DNA of 8,048 nucleotides from Rhodopirellula sp. (GTDB taxonomy: Bacteria > Planctomycetota > Planctomycetia > Pirellulales > Pirellulaceae), in NCBI GenBank assembly GCA_002712845.1, contig PAUV01000104.1, positions 1 to 8,048 of the forward strand. The letters are read 5' to 3'. Position 1 is the stretch's first letter; each line of letters starts with the position of its first letter. Below, piece by piece: positions 6,405 to 8,048 of this stretch. The notes under the pieces were generated by a model. That model saw nothing but the letters and a program-made list of their open reading frames with translations. It was not told the origin of the DNA and ran no database searches. The position numbers were made by a program, and so were the translations under genes.

Positions 6405-6440
6405 GTTTCCTCTTTTGGAAACGATTAACCGTACGACGGT
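6405..6440 (-). terminator. two adjacent inverted repeats downstream of rarA, possible weak terminator
   Basis: On the minus strand, about 40 bases after the rarA stop, ACCGT-CGT-ACGGT (6440-6428) can form a 5-bp stem and is followed by TTAATCGTTT. Next comes GTTTCC-AAAAGA-GGAAAC (6422-6405), a 6-bp stem. Neither has a proper U-tract, so intrinsic termination is weakly supported. They may instead be operator elements in the 170-bp gap before the reductase operon. A further 5-bp inverted repeat, CCACA/TGTGG, lies at 6360-6377. Confidence 0.25.
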
Positions 6441-6478
6441 CCTTAACAAAGGATCGAATTCGTATCGTTATTGCAGGG

Positions 6479-7804
6479 TCATGAACCGTTCAATCTTTTC
6501 TTGATCTTGTCGATTCGCTGACGTAATTCCGATTCAAATCCACGATCGACTGGTTGATAGTAAGTGCGGTCAACCCCCAAGTATTCCTGCGTCGCGACAC
6601 CGTCTTCTGAGTTGTGAGAATATTGATAGCCCTCGCCGTGTCCCAGCTTGGCGGCTCCTTCGTAGTGTGAGTCACGCAGGTGCTTGGGCACTGGCACAAT
6701 CTCGTTTTCACGTACGTCCTGGCGAGCTTTCCCGATGGCAGCGGTTGCCGCATTACTTTTGGGAGCCAAGGCTAGATAGGCGACGGTTTGGCTAAGCGTG
6801 AGTTGGCATTCAGGCAGGCCAATGAATTCACAGGCTTGCATGGCAGACACAGCAATTCCGAGTGCTTGCGGGTCGGCGTTTCCGATATCTTCGCTAGCCA
6901 AAATGACGAGACGTCGGCACAGGAAGCGAATATCTTCACCGCCTTCAAGCATCCGTGCCAGCCAGTACAAACTAGCGTCAACATCGCTGCCTCGCATGCT
7001 TTTGATCAAGGCGCTGGCCAGATCGTAGTGGTCATCGCCACTGCCATCGTACCCTCCCATCCGGCTACCGAGAGTTTCGATGGCAATCTCGCGTGTCACA
7101 CCAGCGGAGTCAGGTTGACAACTCAGAACAGCAACTTCCAAAGCCGACAAAGCCCTTCTGGCATCGCCTTCACTTGCTGATGCAAGGTAGTCGATTGCAT
7201 CGTCCTGTACTTTGATCTGCTGCTCACCAAGCCCTCGCTCATGATCGCCAACGGCCCGCGTAAGTAATTGGCGGATGTCTTCAGGTTTCAATGCCTCTAG
7301 CTGAAACAGTTGACTTCGACTCAGCAACGCACCATTGACTGCAAAGTAAGGATTACTTGTGGTTGCACCAATCAATGCAACGACTCCAGCTTCGACATCA
7401 GGTAACAGGGCATCCTGTTGGCTTTTACTGAATCGGTGAATCTCATCAATGAATAGCAGTGGTCTGGAGCCACCGCTGGCGATCGTGTCAGTGGCCCACG
7501 CAAGCACTTCGCGGACATCTTTGACGCCGCTGGAAACTGCGCTCAGGGTTCGAAGTTCGCTACCCGTTTCGATTGCTAGAAGATGAGCGAGGGTCGTTTT
7601 GCCAGTTCCCGGTGGGCCTGAAAGAATGATTGATCCCAAACGACCTGCATCAATCATTCGCCGTAAGAGTTTGCCCTCACCCAAAACATGCTGTTGGCCA
7701 ATGAATTCGCTTAAACGCTGCGGACGCATTCTGGCAGCCAATGGTTGCGCGCGATCGAGGTTCTCGTCTTCTGCGTCTGCAAAAAGTGATTGCGTGTGGT
7801 TCAC
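6479..7804 (-). CDS. rarA: RarA/MgsA-type replication-associated AAA+ ATPase
   Basis: A 441-residue cytoplasmic AAA+ ATPase related to clamp-loader subunits. RarA proteins act at stalled replication forks and single-strand DNA gaps. Numbered from GTG 7804, it shows PLAARMRP (21-28), Walker A GPPGTGKT (63-70), Walker B LLFIDEIHRF (116-125), sensor 1 GATTSNP (146-152), the arginine finger in LLSRS (R163) and sensor 2 GDARRAL (213-219). The C-terminal oligomerisation domain includes MGGYDGSGDDHYDLASALIK (249-268), the ASEDIGNADP motif (303-312) and PVPKHLRD (371-378). All key residues are present and the length is normal. A GTG eight codons further upstream (7828) is also in frame, but it lacks a ribosome-binding site, whereas 7804 has GGAG 5 bases upstream (7810-7813). 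The gene lies 170 bp upstream of the reductase operon on the same strand and is probably its own unit. Confidence 0.96.
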   Translation of the reverse strand: MNHTQSLFADAEDENLDRAQPLAARMRPQRLSEFIGQQHVLGEGKLLRRMIDAGRLGSIILSGPPGTGKTTLAHLLAIETGSELRTLSAVSSGVKDVREVLAWATDTIASGGSRPLLFIDEIHRFSKSQQDALLPDVEAGVVALIGATTSNPYFAVNGALLSRSQLFQLEALKPEDIRQLLTRAVGDHERGLGEQQIKVQDDAIDYLASASEGDARRALSALEVAVLSCQPDSAGVTREIAIETLGSRMGGYDGSGDDHYDLASALIKSMRGSDVDASLYWLARMLEGGEDIRFLCRRLVILASEDIGNADPQALGIAVSAMQACEFIGLPECQLTLSQTVAYLALAPKSNAATAAIGKARQDVRENEIVPVPKHLRDSHYEGAAKLGHGEGYQYSHNSEDGVATQEYLGVDRTYYQPVDRGFESELRQRIDKIKKRLNGS

Positions 7805-7828
7805 ATCGGCTCCATGGCAGGAAGGCAC

Positions 7829-8048
7829 CTGTTAGCGTTTCAGGGATCACCGAAATTGACCACTGGACGCAAGAACCATTTGTCGTTCTCGCCCACGTGG
7901 CAGATGACCTCGTTCAGGTACAAATGTCGCCCTTAGCGTAACGCAATCAGTCCTCGTGCAGGAACCGGCAGAGAAGTCGCTGGGTGCAAAATATGCAGAG
8001 CGGGGAGGTAGGGCAAACGTGCTGACGACGTAGGGAATCAGATGCTAA
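7829..8048. other. intergenic region upstream of rarA, no convincing gene
   Basis: No frame on either strand runs through this stretch with recognisable protein content. The minus strand has stops in all frames before rarA. On the plus strand a short frame ending at 7941 lies mostly antisense to the start of rarA. At the extreme right edge, AGGGA (8032-8036) sits 5 bases before an ATG at 8042, so a divergent plus-strand gene could begin here, but only two codons are visible. No clear promoter for rarA can be picked out. Confidence 0.4.

Noticed and set aside
6788..7180. 130-codon plus-strand frame antisense to rarA
   Set aside because: It lies fully opposite conserved RarA motifs and its own translation has no family features.
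7805..7828. GTG at 7828 as the rarA start
   Set aside because: It adds eight residues (MPSCHGAD) and has no ribosome-binding sequence, whereas GTG 7804 has GGAG 5 bases upstream. The alternative cannot be fully excluded.
7741..7941. Plus-strand frame overlapping the 5' end of rarA
   Set aside because: About a third of it is antisense to rarA. The remainder has no recognisable similarity and no ribosome-binding site.
8042..8048. ATG at 8042 with AGGGA upstream as the start of a divergent gene
   Set aside because: Only two codons are visible before the window ends, so it cannot be supported as a feature.
1..8048. CRISPR arrays, tRNA or rRNA genes, insertion sequences, attachment sites, toxin-antitoxin or defence genes
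   Set aside because: Scanning both strands by eye found no regularly spaced repeats beyond the two-copy unit at 2358-2397. No cloverleaf-like tRNA 3' ends, transposase motifs or terminal inverted repeats were found either.

Overview
The window looks like a stretch of chromosome from a Planctomycetes-type bacterium. The grounds are a PQQ-type beta-propeller protein of the kind abundant in that phylum, a RarA with a planctomycete-like C-terminal tail, base composition near one half GC, and free use of TTG and GTG starts. This assignment is an inference from protein style; no marker gene is present.

Layout. Bases 1-968 (+) are the 3' part of a PQQ/BamB-like repeat protein that enters from upstream. 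Bases 969-1202 hold no clear gene, but contain a possible 45-codon small ORF and a perfect palindrome followed by a T-run, ending at the start of the next gene. Bases 1203-2318 (+) encode a sialidase/glycosidase-like propeller protein. A convergent junction (2319-2407) carries a 20-bp tandem duplication that can fold into a 7-bp hairpin. From there all genes are on the minus strand. Read in the direction of transcription they are rarA (7804 to 6479), a 170-bp gap with several inverted repeats, and then a tightly overlapping operon: aldo/keto reductase (6308 to 5304), tctA (5307 to 3772) and a tctC-tctB fusion (3775 to 2408). Bases 7805-8048, upstream of rarA, show no convincing gene.

How the genes work together. 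The three-gene operon is a tripartite tricarboxylate transporter (TTT) in only two polypeptides: the large permease TctA, and one protein combining a membrane-anchored TctC-type solute-binding domain with the small membrane subunit TctB. Stop and start codons overlap by 4 bases at both junctions (GTGA and ATGA), so the reductase and the transporter are probably translated together. The reductase may act on the imported substrate or a product of it. Neither substrate can be read from the sequence. rarA is a housekeeping gene of replication-fork maintenance and probably a separate unit.

The most interesting item is the TctC-TctB fusion. Its membrane layout suggests that the binding domain sits where the first periplasmic loop of TctB would be, which keeps the topology of both parents consistent.
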